Source of the DNA: JAJZJT01 sp964610905
GTDB taxonomy: Bacteria; Actinomycetota; Acidimicrobiia; Acidimicrobiales; RAAP-2
Reading direction: 5' to 3'
Assembly: GCA_964610905.1 (NCBI GenBank)
Contig: CAZSYT010000017.1
Span: 1-49,861, forward strand
DNA length: 49,861 nt
Part shown: positions 41,972 to 49,861 of the stretch, piece after piece
Position numbering within the stretch: the first letter of the stretch is position 1
Layout of the letters: every line of letters starts with the position of its first letter
Position numbers and translations under genes: made by a program
The notes under the pieces: generated by a model
Database searches by the model: none
What the model was told of the DNA's origin: nothing
Seen by the model: the letters and a program-made list of their open reading frames with translations, nothing else

Positions 41972-44097
41972 TTCCCCCGGACCAGGCTCCGGCAGAGCGC
42001 CGGGGCGGCGGTCGGCGTGGTGTCCTGGACGGTCATGGTGCCCCTGCCCTCGAGCGTCGGGGTGCGCGGCACCTGCGAGGTCCCCCTGGTGCCCCCGACC
42101 ATCGGGCCGTTGAGGAGGGGCTTGCCGTCCATGGTCACGCCAACGAGGTGGTCGGCGTTGTCGGTCACGACGACCACGTGGTGCGTCGAGCCGACGGGGA
42201 CGACCACCTTGTAGCTCGGCCCACCGAAGCGCGGGTCGAACTCCCAGAAGAGGATGGCGAGCTCGTTGTGGGGACGCCGGTTGACCTGCACGTCGAGCGC
42301 CGTGTGGTCGGCGTAGACGAGGGGCACGAGCGGTCCGTGGAGCGTCGGGGACCGGTGGAAGGTGATGGTGAACGTGTGGCGGAACGCCGGGCCGCGCTCG
42401 ACGGGGATCCAGCTCTTCCGCCAGTACTCCTGGGACGGCACGGTGCGATAGTCCTCGCCGTTGGAGATGTAGAGGCCGTCGCACGCCCCGATCACCATCA
42501 GCCGGTCGGCCGGGGCGACGGGCGGCAGCGACGAACCGAGCACCACGTTCGACTCGACCGGGTGGCCCGTGACGTCGCTCAGGGCGACCTGCGTGCGCAC
42601 GTACCGGTCGACCTGCAGCTGGCTCCACTCGCCCGTCGGCGTGGACGCCATGGCCACGTTGACCACGACGGAGACCAAGGCGAGGACGAGAGCGAGGCCG
42701 GCCACTGCCCGCCGGCGCCGCCTCGAGCGCCCGTCGAGGCGGCGCCAGACGTCGACCATGGCCACCATCGACGCCACGGCGAGGAAGGGCACGTAGTCGG
42801 CGAGGTAGCGGGTGGCGATGTAGCCCCACAGCAGGAGGGCGGCACCGGCGGTCGCCGTGGCGAACAGCAGGATGCGGGCGATCTTCGTCGGCGAGCGACG
42901 CACGAAGGCGGCGACGGTCCCCCAGATCGCCAGCAGGGTGAGGAACGGCATCGACGCCGGCATCGAGGCCGTCCGGTAGCGGCGGTCGAAGAGGATGCCG
43001 AAGAGGGCGGCAGCGGGGCGGGCGGGCAGCGTGAAGTACGGGAACACGCTGGTGAAGCGCAGGCCGTCGGGCCGGAGGTAGGCGAGCGCCGTCGACGGCA
43101 CGAAGGCCAGGCCGACCTCGGAGTTGTGGTTGGCGGCGAGGAACTGGCGCCGGTAGGCGTTGACGTGGGTCCACACCTGGTCGGTCACCGGAGGGCCGAA
43201 GAGGACCCCGAACTTGACCCAGTTGACGAACCACCCCGACAGGAGGGGGACGATGCCCGCCACCAGCACGGGGACGAACCACCGCCGGTTCTCCTCGCCA
43301 CCCCGGCCCGAACGGAACCACAGGGCGATCAGCACGGCGCCGATGACGCACGCCCACCCGGTCGTGAGGCGGTCCATGTTGGCGCAGAAGAGGCAGATGC
43401 CGGCGAACCAGACCCGCTTGGCCGACGGTCGCTCCATGACCCCGAAGAGAGCGAAGACGCTGGCGATGGTGAGCGCCACGCTCCACGCCAGGTCCTCGTC
43501 GAAGACGAACGGGGTCGCCGCCAGGTACACGAGGACCGAGCCGCCCATCACGGTCGCCATCAGGGCGCCGTGGCACACCGCCTCCGCCCGGCTGACGAGG
43601 GCGTCCCCGCGCACCAGCACTCGCATCCGCCAGAGGAGCATGGAACCGAACACGCCGGTCGCGATCCATGCCAGCGCCATGGACGACGGGGTGAGCCTCC
43701 CGTCCAGCGAGCTCGTGACGAGCAGCACGGGCATCCGGAGCACCGACGGGAAGAGCCCGAAGTACGTGTACTCGCGCCCGTGGTGGATGAACCCCTCGAT
43801 GCCGAGGGCGCCCTTCGCCACCCAGAGGTGGCCGTGGAACATGGCGCGCGCCTGAAGGTCGTAGAAGTTGTCCTCGTAGGCGGTCTTGCGCAGGATGCTG
43901 AAGGGACCCCACGAGGCGAAGAGGGTCCAGGCGTACGGGACCGCCACGAGGAGCTGGGCGACGACGACCGCCCGGACGAAGCGCCGCCGGCTCGTGGCGC
44001 GCTCGGGCGCCCCGCCGCCCCCCTCGGTCTCCTCGCCGCCCCCCTCGGGCGCCTCGCCCGCCTCGGGGCGGGGCACCACGGCCTCGTCGATCGCCAC
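41968..44097 (-). CDS. GT-C-like polytopic membrane protein
   Basis: 709 residues with about ten helices. A first helix (VVVAQLLVAVPYAWTLFAS) leads to a loop with the acidic YEDNFYDLQARAMFHGHLWV, a GT-C-like feature where an acidic motif lies after helix one; later helices include YIATRYLADYVPFLAVASM. The C-terminal 220 residues are extracytoplasmic and look like a beta-rich domain (PRFGGPSYKVVVPVGSTHHVVVV). Function: likely glycosyltransferase or envelope polymer protein, inferred from topology and from neighbouring GtrA, flippase and sulfotransferase genes. The GTG at 44097 has TACACT 7 nt upstream. Confidence 0.75.
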   Translation of the reverse strand: MAIDEAVVPRPEAGEAPEGGGEETEGGGGAPERATSRRRFVRAVVVAQLLVAVPYAWTLFASWGPFSILRKTAYEDNFYDLQARAMFHGHLWVAKGALGIEGFIHHGREYTYFGLFPSVLRMPVLLVTSSLDGRLTPSSMALAWIATGVFGSMLLWRMRVLVRGDALVSRAEAVCHGALMATVMGGSVLVYLAATPFVFDEDLAWSVALTIASVFALFGVMERPSAKRVWFAGICLFCANMDRLTTGWACVIGAVLIALWFRSGRGGEENRRWFVPVLVAGIVPLLSGWFVNWVKFGVLFGPPVTDQVWTHVNAYRRQFLAANHNSEVGLAFVPSTALAYLRPDGLRFTSVFPYFTLPARPAAALFGILFDRRYRTASMPASMPFLTLLAIWGTVAAFVRRSPTKIARILLFATATAGAALLLWGYIATRYLADYVPFLAVASMVAMVDVWRRLDGRSRRRRRAVAGLALVLALVSVVVNVAMASTPTGEWSQLQVDRYVRTQVALSDVTGHPVESNVVLGSSLPPVAPADRLMVIGACDGLYISNGEDYRTVPSQEYWRKSWIPVERGPAFRHTFTITFHRSPTLHGPLVPLVYADHTALDVQVNRRPHNELAILFWEFDPRFGGPSYKVVVPVGSTHHVVVVTDNADHLVGVTMDGKPLLNGPMVGGTRGTSQVPRTPTLEGRGTMTVQDTTPTAAPALCRSLVRGK

Positions 44098-44104
44098 GCC
44101 GCGC

Positions 44105-44110
44105 AGTGTA
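44105..44110 (-). promoter_or_regulatory. -10 box TACACT before the GT-C-like gene
   Basis: TACACT on the minus strand lies 7 nt before the GTG at 44097. The extended form GCTACACT also occurs upstream of the sulfotransferase at 47524-47529. Confidence 0.5.
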
Positions 44111-44179
44111 GCGACGGGCTGGGTCGGGCCGCGGACAGGCGCGGCCGGACCACCAGGTGCACGGCCCGTCGGACGCGCC

Positions 44180-44185
44180 TATCGT
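44180..44185 (+). promoter_or_regulatory. -10 box TATCGT before the second GtrA gene
   Basis: TATCGT ends 8 nt before the GTG at 44194 in the divergent gap with the GT-C-like gene; no ribosome binding site is present. Confidence 0.5.
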
Positions 44186-44193
44186 TTCGTGGG

Positions 44194-44706
44194 GTGGGGC
44201 GCCTCGTGGTTCGTGCGTGGGAGTTCGTCCGCAGTCCGCAAGGCCTGCGCTGGGTCCGCTACGCGACCGTGTCGGCGATCTCGGCAGCGACGTCGTTCGT
44301 GGTGCTCGCCATCGTCTTCGGCGTGCTCCGGTTGTGGACGGCCGTCCCGGCGACGCTCTTCTCGAACATCGTCGCCGGCGTCCCCTCCTACTTCCTCAAC
44401 CGCCAGTGGGTCTGGAAGAAGTCCGGGCGGTCCCACATCCGCAAGGAGGTCGTCCCCTTCTGGGTGCTCTCCGTCGCCGGCATCCTCTTCTCGCTCGTGA
44501 CGGCCGCCTTCGCGTCCCGCTTCGCGGACGACCACCACCTCACCCACCTCGTGCGCACGGTGGTCGTCCTGGGCGCCAACATCTCGGCGTTCGGGATCCT
44601 CTGGCTGGTCAAGTTCTTCGTGTTCAACCGGCTCTTCTTCACCGAACCGAGCCCCGTCGGCTCCGCTGCGCTCGAGGACGCCCTCGGTGGCGGTCCCGCC
44701 ACCTGA
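44194..44706 (+). CDS. GtrA family membrane protein (second copy)
   Basis: 170 residues, four helices. It matches the GtrA protein at 31938 in length and motifs (VRYATVSAISAATSFVVLAIVFG, GVPSYFLNRQWVWKKSGRSH, WLVKFFVFNRLFF). Such proteins support lipid-linked sugar translocation. The GTG at 44194 is chosen from the TATCGT box and the start of homology (WEFVRSPQGLRWVRY). The flippase gene follows 43 bp later on the same strand. Confidence 0.85.
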   Translation: MGRLVVRAWEFVRSPQGLRWVRYATVSAISAATSFVVLAIVFGVLRLWTAVPATLFSNIVAGVPSYFLNRQWVWKKSGRSHIRKEVVPFWVLSVAGILFSLVTAAFASRFADDHHLTHLVRTVVVLGANISAFGILWLVKFFVFNRLFFTEPSPVGSAALEDALGGGPAT

Positions 44707-44749
44707 GGACGACCCTCCGCCACCACCGGGCACCGACCACCGCACGTCG

Positions 44750-46342
44750 ATGAACACACGTACCGTGCCCGGCGAGCCGGGCGGAGGCGACCTGGCGTCC
44801 CCGACCGTCGGCCCCCCCGCCACCGGCGGCCTCGGCCCGGCCAACTCGGAGCTCGCCTTCGTTGGGAGCGCGGCCGTCGCCCGCTTCGTCGCCACGACCT
44901 TCACGCTGCTTCGGGCCCTCGTGACGACCTTGCTCGCCGTCCGCCTGTTCGGGGCGAGCCGGTACGGGTTCATCGCCTACGGCATCGCCACCGTCGACCT
45001 CGTCGGATCGTTCGTGACAGGCCTGTCGCAGGCGACGGTGCGGTCCGTTGCCGTCATGCGGAGCAGGTCGCAGCTGTGGCGGCTCGGCGAGCTGGTGAGC
45101 GGCGTCACCACGCTCCTCGTCGGCGTCGGGACCGTCGGGGGCGGCATCGTCGTCGCCCTGGTGGCGACGAAGCACGAGGGGAGCCTGGCGGACAGACTGG
45201 TGCTTGGCGCGGGCCTGGCCATGGTGCTCCTCTCGCAGAAGGCCTCGAACCAGGTCTTCGCCGTGGCCCAGAGCCTGCGGCGCGTCGTCCTGATGGAGAT
45301 CCCCAACCTCTTCAACGTGCTCGCACTGACCGCAGTCGTCGTGGCCCTGTGGGCAGTCCACGACCCGAGCATCTTCCTCCTCGGTACCGGCTATCTCGCA
45401 GCGACGAGCTTCAGCCTGGTCGTCACCTGGCTCGTGCTGCGGGCCGTGGTGCCCCCTGCCTATCGCAGCCTGCGCCTTTCCCCCCGACGTGCGGCGCGCT
45501 ACGCACGCGAGTCCGCCCCGTACGCGGCGGCCGGCATGGCGACGTCCGCGCTCGCCAACTTCGGCGTCATGACGCTCGGACTGTTCCGGTCCACGGCGGA
45601 GGTGGGCACCTACCAGCCGTCGCTCCGCATCATCGACACGTTCATGCTCGCGCCGACCACGTTCCTCAACTCCGGGTACCTGCCGGTCGCCGTCGACATC
45701 CACACCCGGGGCACCCGCGACGCCTTCTTCGACCTGTACGTGCAGGTGAGCAAGCTCGCCTACGTCGTGACGTTCCCGTTCCTGCTCCTCCTCTCGATCG
45801 TCTCGGGCCCGGTCCTGCGGGCGCTCCTCGGGTCCCACAACATCGCGGGCTCCGCGGTCGTCTGGGTCCTCCTCGCCGGCTTCTTCTTCAACGTGGCCTT
45901 CGGCCTCAACACGACCGCGCTCTCCGCGACGGGTCGGGGCCGGCTCCTCGGCACGTGCTACCTCATCACCTACGGGACGATGCTCGTCCTCACGCTCGTG
46001 CTCGTCCCACTCGAAGGGGACCTCGGTGCGGCCCTGGCGACGACGTCGAGCTACCTGGTGCTGAACGTCGCCACGTCGATCGCGCTGTACCGGGCCGTCG
46101 GCGTCCACCCGTTCCGATGCGACCAGGTCCTCGTGGTGCTCACGTCGCTCGTCGCCGCCGAGGGTGCGTACGTGCTGGCCCGCCACCTCGGAACGGCCAG
46201 CACGGCTGCCGGGCTGGTGGCCGCCATCGGTTGCACGGCCGTGTGGCTCGGTGTCGCGCTGATCGCCGGGTGGATCCGCGTCGAGGACGTGGTCCGGTTC
46301 CTGCCGCTCAGGTCGCGCCGACGCTCCCGGCGCCCGCAGTGA
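44750..46342 (+). CDS. Wzx/MATE-type polysaccharide flippase-like protein
   Basis: 530 residues, about 14 helices. It is of the oligosaccharide flippase superfamily that moves lipid-linked repeat units across the membrane. Evidence is the repeated two-helix layout, the early segment LLAVRLFGASRYGFIAYGIATVDLVGSFVTG and the central SAPYAAAGMATSALANFGVMTLGLF, as in Wzx and RfbX proteins. A Pro/Gly-rich N-terminus of about 40 residues is cytoplasmic. The ATG at 44750 is used; an in-frame ATG at 44687 overlaps the GtrA gene. Convergent with the sulfotransferase, 21 bp apart. Confidence 0.85.
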   Translation: MNTRTVPGEPGGGDLASPTVGPPATGGLGPANSELAFVGSAAVARFVATTFTLLRALVTTLLAVRLFGASRYGFIAYGIATVDLVGSFVTGLSQATVRSVAVMRSRSQLWRLGELVSGVTTLLVGVGTVGGGIVVALVATKHEGSLADRLVLGAGLAMVLLSQKASNQVFAVAQSLRRVVLMEIPNLFNVLALTAVVVALWAVHDPSIFLLGTGYLAATSFSLVVTWLVLRAVVPPAYRSLRLSPRRAARYARESAPYAAAGMATSALANFGVMTLGLFRSTAEVGTYQPSLRIIDTFMLAPTTFLNSGYLPVAVDIHTRGTRDAFFDLYVQVSKLAYVVTFPFLLLLSIVSGPVLRALLGSHNIAGSAVVWVLLAGFFFNVAFGLNTTALSATGRGRLLGTCYLITYGTMLVLTLVLVPLEGDLGAALATTSSYLVLNVATSIALYRAVGVHPFRCDQVLVVLTSLVAAEGAYVLARHLGTASTAAGLVAAIGCTAVWLGVALIAGWIRVEDVVRFLPLRSRRRSRRPQ

Positions 46343-46363
46343 CGGCCGGCGGCAACCGAGCGC

Positions 46364-47356
46364 TCAGCTGGCCCGGACCGGGTAGCCGTACCGCTTCAGG
46401 TAGGGCAGCGTGACGAGCGACACGAGGGCCTTGCCGAGCGGGGACATCCCCGACCTCCACCGGAGGTCCTCGCCGACGCGGATGTGCCCCGAGTCGAAGC
46501 GGATCGGGTTGCCCTGCACGATGTGGGTCTGGCCGACCTTGAGCTCGTGGAGGTCGACCGTACCGAGGTCGTCGCGGTCGAGGAACGCCAGCAACGCCTG
46601 AAAGGTCTCGTCGGGCTTCCGCGCCAGGTCCTCGTAGGTCATCGTGAACGAGCGCAGTCCGCCCCTCCGGGCGATGCGCTCGGAGAGCACGTTGCGCAGC
46701 ACCCAGCGGAGCGAGCTCTCGAGCACGGGCATCCTCGGCGTCGTCGCCGCGCTGCGCTTGTCCTCGGCGCGCCTCGGGTGGGCCCACGAGTAGGCGGTGC
46801 CCCGCGGGTCCCGGATGATGTGCACGTAGGAGAGGGCGATCCCGTCCATCGCGTCGAGCATGGGCGCGTAGGTCGGGAGCTTCGACGAGTCGACGATCGT
46901 CCGGCACCCGGTGGCCTCGACGATCCCCCGGTAGATCCCCTCCGAGATCTCCTTGTACTCCGCGACCCCCCGCCGCCCGTCGTGGAGGGTTCGGCCGAGG
47001 GTGTAGCGCTCGCTGAAGGCGTACTTCTGAAGCCTGATGATGTGCCGGGCAGCGTCCGGCCACGACGGAACCGGCCCGATGACGTGCTGGAGGATGGGGC
47101 TCCAGCGCTCGCAGTCCTCGACCTGCTCGCCGCACGAGCACGGCTGCCGGTCGAGGATGCCCGACTGCCACACACCGTGGATCTCGCCGCAGGAGGTGAA
47201 GCCCGGCAGGGTGCCGAGGGCGAGGTCGAGCAGCGTCGTCCCGCTGTGGCCCCAGCCGGCGATGTAGACGATCTCCGCGGTCGTGCCCGTCCTGCCAGCG
47301 CCCATCGGACCGTCCTGCTCGGCCTCCACCGACAGCTCCTCGTCCTCGTCGCTCAC
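46364..47356 (-). CDS. Sulfotransferase family protein
   Basis: 330 residues. PAPS-dependent sulfotransferase fold: the 5'-phosphosulfate loop is IAGWGHSGTTLLDLALG and the 3'-phosphate block is HIIRDPRGTAYSWAHPRR. A cysteine group in RQPCSCGEQVEDCERW is typical of this bacterial subgroup. Acceptor unknown, probably a surface glycan or lipid given the neighbours. The start is a GTG at 47356 with GGGAGCGG upstream; a long upstream in-frame extension is low complexity and unlikely to be coding. A TACACT box at 47524-47529 could be its promoter, leaving a leader of about 160 nt. Confidence 0.88.
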   Translation of the reverse strand: MSDEDEELSVEAEQDGPMGAGRTGTTAEIVYIAGWGHSGTTLLDLALGTLPGFTSCGEIHGVWQSGILDRQPCSCGEQVEDCERWSPILQHVIGPVPSWPDAARHIIRLQKYAFSERYTLGRTLHDGRRGVAEYKEISEGIYRGIVEATGCRTIVDSSKLPTYAPMLDAMDGIALSYVHIIRDPRGTAYSWAHPRRAEDKRSAATTPRMPVLESSLRWVLRNVLSERIARRGGLRSFTMTYEDLARKPDETFQALLAFLDRDDLGTVDLHELKVGQTHIVQGNPIRFDSGHIRVGEDLRWRSGMSPLGKALVSLVTLPYLKRYGYPVRAS

Positions 47357-47590
47357 GATCGTCCGCTCCCTCTGGGACGGTCCGGGCGCAGTCCGCCCAC
47401 CACCGCATCCGACCGAGCCGACGGCCTCCGTGCAGCACCGACCGCAGCGGTCCGCCGGTGCGTCCGGCTCGCTCGGCCGACGGTCCGCCCTGCGGCCTCC
47501 ACGACCCGCTCGATTGCGCTCGCAGTGTAGCGGCACGCACCGGAGCCACGCGGGGACGCTCCCCCCCTCCCCCCCGGGGAACGGTGGCCC

Positions 47591-47680
47591 GCGCCACGCG
47601 GTTCCGCGCCACGCGGTTCCGCGCCACGCGGTTCCGGGGCACGCGGTTCCGGGGCACGCGGTTCCGGGGCACGCGGTTCC
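47591..47680. repeat. Six 15-bp tandem repeats in the 355-bp gap 47357-47711
   Basis: Three copies of gcgccacgcggttcc are followed by three of ggggcacgcggttcc, then a partial copy. The array starts about 30 bp beyond the stop codon of the WbsX-like gene. The rest of the gap (47357-47590) shows no gene; it only holds the putative sulfotransferase promoter near 47524 and a short C-run. Confidence 0.95.
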
Positions 47681-47711
47681 GGGGCACGGTCCCCCGAGCC
47701 GGGCACGGTCC

Positions 47712-49861
47712 TCACCGCAGCCGGCCGTAGACCCGCTGGAAGAGGGCGGCCCGCCGGGGGGTGCGGTAGAGGGCGGCCAGCACGTGCTGCTTCACGCGGC
47801 TGAGCTGGGGGCCGTGGCTGTCGGCGAGGCTGCCGGCCCGGACGGCCTCGGCGGCCCGGCGGTTGGCCTCGGAGACCACGAGGCCGACCGAGGCCAGGTA
47901 GTCGCAGACTGCCTTCGTGGCCGCCTCGGGCACGCTGCGCTCGTGCTCGCCGCCCTCGGGGGCGACCGCGTCGTAGTAGGTGGCGGGGGGGTGGGCGACC
48001 TCGCACGGGGTCAGCACCCAGACGAACTGGGTGACGGACCAGTTGGGGTTGGCCGCCTCGGCGACGACCTGGAGGGCGCCGACGAGCTCCTCGGGCAGCC
48101 CGTCGCGCAGCCTCGGGTCGAACTGGTCCGAGCGCAGCATCGAGAAGTCGTCGCGCTCGGTGAGCTCCCACCCGGTGCGCTCGAGGAGGCGGGCGAGGGT
48201 CTCCTCGGTGAAGAACCGGAGGTGGGTGGCGTCGAGGAGGCCCGTGCGCCGGGGGTCGAAGTGGCCGAGCAGGAGGCGCAGGCCCACGTCGACGTGGGCC
48301 ACGTGGGGCACCGAGACGACGAGGGGGGGCGAGCCGTGGGCCCGCGCCCACGCCGACAGGGTGGCGAGGAGCGCCTGGGGCTCTTCGAGGTGCTCCAGGA
48401 CGTCGAGGGCGAGGAGGGCCCCCACCTCGCCCACCTCGTCGAGGGCGGCCGTGAGGGCCTCGGTGTCGGTGAGGTCGCACTCGGTGGCCGAGAGCCCCTT
48501 GGCCTTCAGTGCCGCCACCCCGTCGGGGTCGCGCTCGATGCCGTGGTAGGCGAGGCCGCGCGCCGACAGCGGCTCGGCCACCGCCCCGCCCCCGGCCCCG
48601 AGGTCGACGACCACCCGGTCCGGCCCGACGAGCTCGCAGACGAGGCGCGCCGCGTTGGCCACCGCCGAGTCGGGGTTGTAGGCGTAGACGTAGGGGGAGC
48701 CGGCCGGCCCAGCCGTCGCGTCGGTGCCCGGGCGGCGGTTGACCGGGGCCCCGGGGACGGCCAGGGGGTCGCCGTCGGCGAAGAACCGCCCGGCTTCCTC
48801 GGTGGTGGGGACCGCCCGGGGTGGTGGCGCCGTGTCCACGAGCACGGCCCGGGTGGCCTCGAGGAAGGACCGGCCGTAGCGCTGGTCGGGCTCGAGGTGG
48901 TTGCCCTCGGCCCACTCGTTCCAGGCCAGCAGGAAGAGGTAGTTCTCCTCGGGGCGGACCTCGGCCACCGAGTCGGCGGTGATCCGCAGCCACTCCTGGT
49001 AGGCGGCGGGGGTGGCGCCCGTGAAGATCGTGGCACCCTGGGCGCGCCGTGCCGTGTTGTCCCACCCCACCATCACCGAGGGGAACCGCTTGTAGGGAGG
49101 GGCCGGGCGCTCGAGCTCGGCCCGGACGGCCGAGGGGTAGTCGAACACGCGGTGGCCCCGCAGCGACTCGAGGGGGGCGTGGACCACGTCGCCGTAGAGC
49201 GGCATGAAGCCCACCGAGGCGTCCATGCCGGCCGCCTGCGGGCTGCCGGGCGCCCGCCCCCAGCTCTCCACCCAGCACAGGTAGAGGTCGGGGAACCCGG
49301 CTCGCTGGGCCTCCGCCCGCCACAGGTCGAAGGTGCGCCGGGGCTCGGGCAGGAGGGCGGGGCGGTAGACGAGGAAGAGGGGGCGGCCGTCGATGCGGAC
49401 GTAGCGGGGATCGGCGAACGCCTCGAGCAGCGAGCGGACGTGGGCGAGGTCGGCCTCCTCGCTGAAGCGCTGCTCCATCAGCACCTCGCCGTCCTGGTCC
49501 CACCGACGGGACCACGGCTCGTTCGCCCAGCACAGGGCGAAGGGGAAGTCGGGCTCGCCCGAGGCGAGCACCTCGTCGAAGGGCCGCTCGAGCAGCCGGG
49601 TGCCGTGGAACCAGTAGTGGTAGTAGACGAAGCCGGAGATGCCGTGGGACCGGGCGAGCTCGGCCTGGGCGGCGCGGACCTCGGGCAGGCGCAGGTCGTA
49701 GTAGCCGAGCTCGCCGGGGACGTGGGGCTGGTAGTGGCCGGGGAAGAGCGGGCGAGCCCGGGTGACGTTGCGCCACTCGGTGAAGCCCGGCCCCCACCAC
49801 CGGTCGTTCTCGGGGATGGGGTGGAACTGGGGGAGGTAGAAGGCGAGCGCCTTCGGGCGGG
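47712..49861 (-). CDS. WbsX/GH99-like domain fused to a SAM methyltransferase, 5' end cut by window edge
   Basis: 715 residues visible; the N-terminus is outside. The first half is the WbsX-type domain of O-antigen clusters (KALAFYLPQFHPIPENDRWWG, GFTEWRNV, ISGFVYYHYWF, CWANEPWSRRWDQDG, LAWNEWAEGNHLEPD). The second half, from about residue 395, is a class I methyltransferase: VVVDLGAGGGAVAEPL (SAM loop), GALLALDVLEHLEEP, then FFTEETLARLLERTGWEL. The two domains are joined by a linker with PVNRRPGTD. The role is probably making or capping a surface polysaccharide; WbsX activity is not established. An in-frame ATG at 49571 is internal, not the start, because homology continues to the edge. Confidence 0.9.
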   Translation of the reverse strand, partial: RPKALAFYLPQFHPIPENDRWWGPGFTEWRNVTRARPLFPGHYQPHVPGELGYYDLRLPEVRAAQAELARSHGISGFVYYHYWFHGTRLLERPFDEVLASGEPDFPFALCWANEPWSRRWDQDGEVLMEQRFSEEADLAHVRSLLEAFADPRYVRIDGRPLFLVYRPALLPEPRRTFDLWRAEAQRAGFPDLYLCWVESWGRAPGSPQAAGMDASVGFMPLYGDVVHAPLESLRGHRVFDYPSAVRAELERPAPPYKRFPSVMVGWDNTARRAQGATIFTGATPAAYQEWLRITADSVAEVRPEENYLFLLAWNEWAEGNHLEPDQRYGRSFLEATRAVLVDTAPPPRAVPTTEEAGRFFADGDPLAVPGAPVNRRPGTDATAGPAGSPYVYAYNPDSAVANAARLVCELVGPDRVVVDLGAGGGAVAEPLSARGLAYHGIERDPDGVAALKAKGLSATECDLTDTEALTAALDEVGEVGALLALDVLEHLEEPQALLATLSAWARAHGSPPLVVSVPHVAHVDVGLRLLLGHFDPRRTGLLDATHLRFFTEETLARLLERTGWELTERDDFSMLRSDQFDPRLRDGLPEELVGALQVVAEAANPNWSVTQFVWVLTPCEVAHPPATYYDAVAPEGGEHERSVPEAATKAVCDYLASVGLVVSEANRRAAEAVRAGSLADSHGPQLSRVKQHVLAALYRTPRRAALFQRVYGRLR

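Noticed and set aside
47591..47680. CRISPR array
   Set aside because: Units are 15 bp, directly adjacent and without unique spacers; no cas genes are in the window.
49571..49571. ATG at 49571 as the start of the WbsX-like gene
   Set aside because: Conserved WbsX sequence (YLPQFHP, GFTEW) continues upstream to the window edge in the same frame.

Overview
The window is high-GC bacterial DNA (about 70% or more by eye) and reads as a chromosomal segment of an actinobacterium. The evidence is the order tRNA-Thr, tRNA-Met, rpmG, tRNA-Trp, secE, nusG, rplK, rplA, rplJ; an L10 leader of actinobacterial type; frequent GTG starts; many genes with a TANNNT -10 box only 6-10 nt before the start codon (leaderless style); and a GlcNAc-free set of actinobacterial-looking membrane glycosyltransferases. 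A member of the Acidimicrobiia or a neighbouring class is a plausible guess, but nothing here proves the rank.

Layout. 1-4169 (minus): translation and transcription block, with rplJ cut by the left edge. 4331-9293: a GNAT acetyltransferase, then two large envelope membrane proteins (YfhO-like and MptB-like). 9502-13865 (minus): a three-gene molybdenum hydroxylase operon (fused [2Fe-2S]/Moco oxidoreductase, XdhC, MobA-like). 13943-18382 (minus): metE, alkA-like, DUF488, DUF59 and DUF2249 genes packed head to tail. 18648-22474: a stress-like island holding a small protein, a histidine-rich multi-pass membrane protein, a hemerythrin-DUF2249 fusion, a 52-residue zinc-ribbon protein and a SufR-like Fe-S winged-helix regulator. 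22500-24721: decayed MarR gene and a ClC channel. 24894-25511: tRNA-Tyr and yajQ. 25581-31674 (minus): six-gene putative iron ABC operon with Nudix and FTR1-like membrane proteins. 31938-35992: GtrA, GH1 glucosidase, tesB, gltA. 36133-41971: Ser/Thr-rich exported protein, sqdB, amtB, rmuC. 41968-49861: surface glycan genes (GT-C-like protein, GtrA, flippase, sulfotransferase, WbsX-methyltransferase fusion cut by the right edge).

The most interesting part is 18.4-22.5 kb. Three perfect copies and one degenerate copy of a TCTAG-N6-CTAGA palindrome sit in four promoters: upstream of the DUF2249 operon, of the divergent membrane-protein operon, of the hemerythrin-DUF2249 gene, and of the SufR-like regulator itself. 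I infer a small autoregulated regulon, sensed by an Fe-S cluster and probably linked to nitric oxide, oxygen or iron-sulfur damage; the DUF2249-DUF59-DUF488-AlkA-MetE run may be its longest transcript.

Other themes are short tandem repeats clustered at gene ends (two of them duplicate the stop codon of the gene), repeated GTGA stop/start overlaps, an Amt transporter whose first pore histidine is glutamate, and a UDP-sulfoquinovose synthase gene without its usual glycosyltransferase partner in view.
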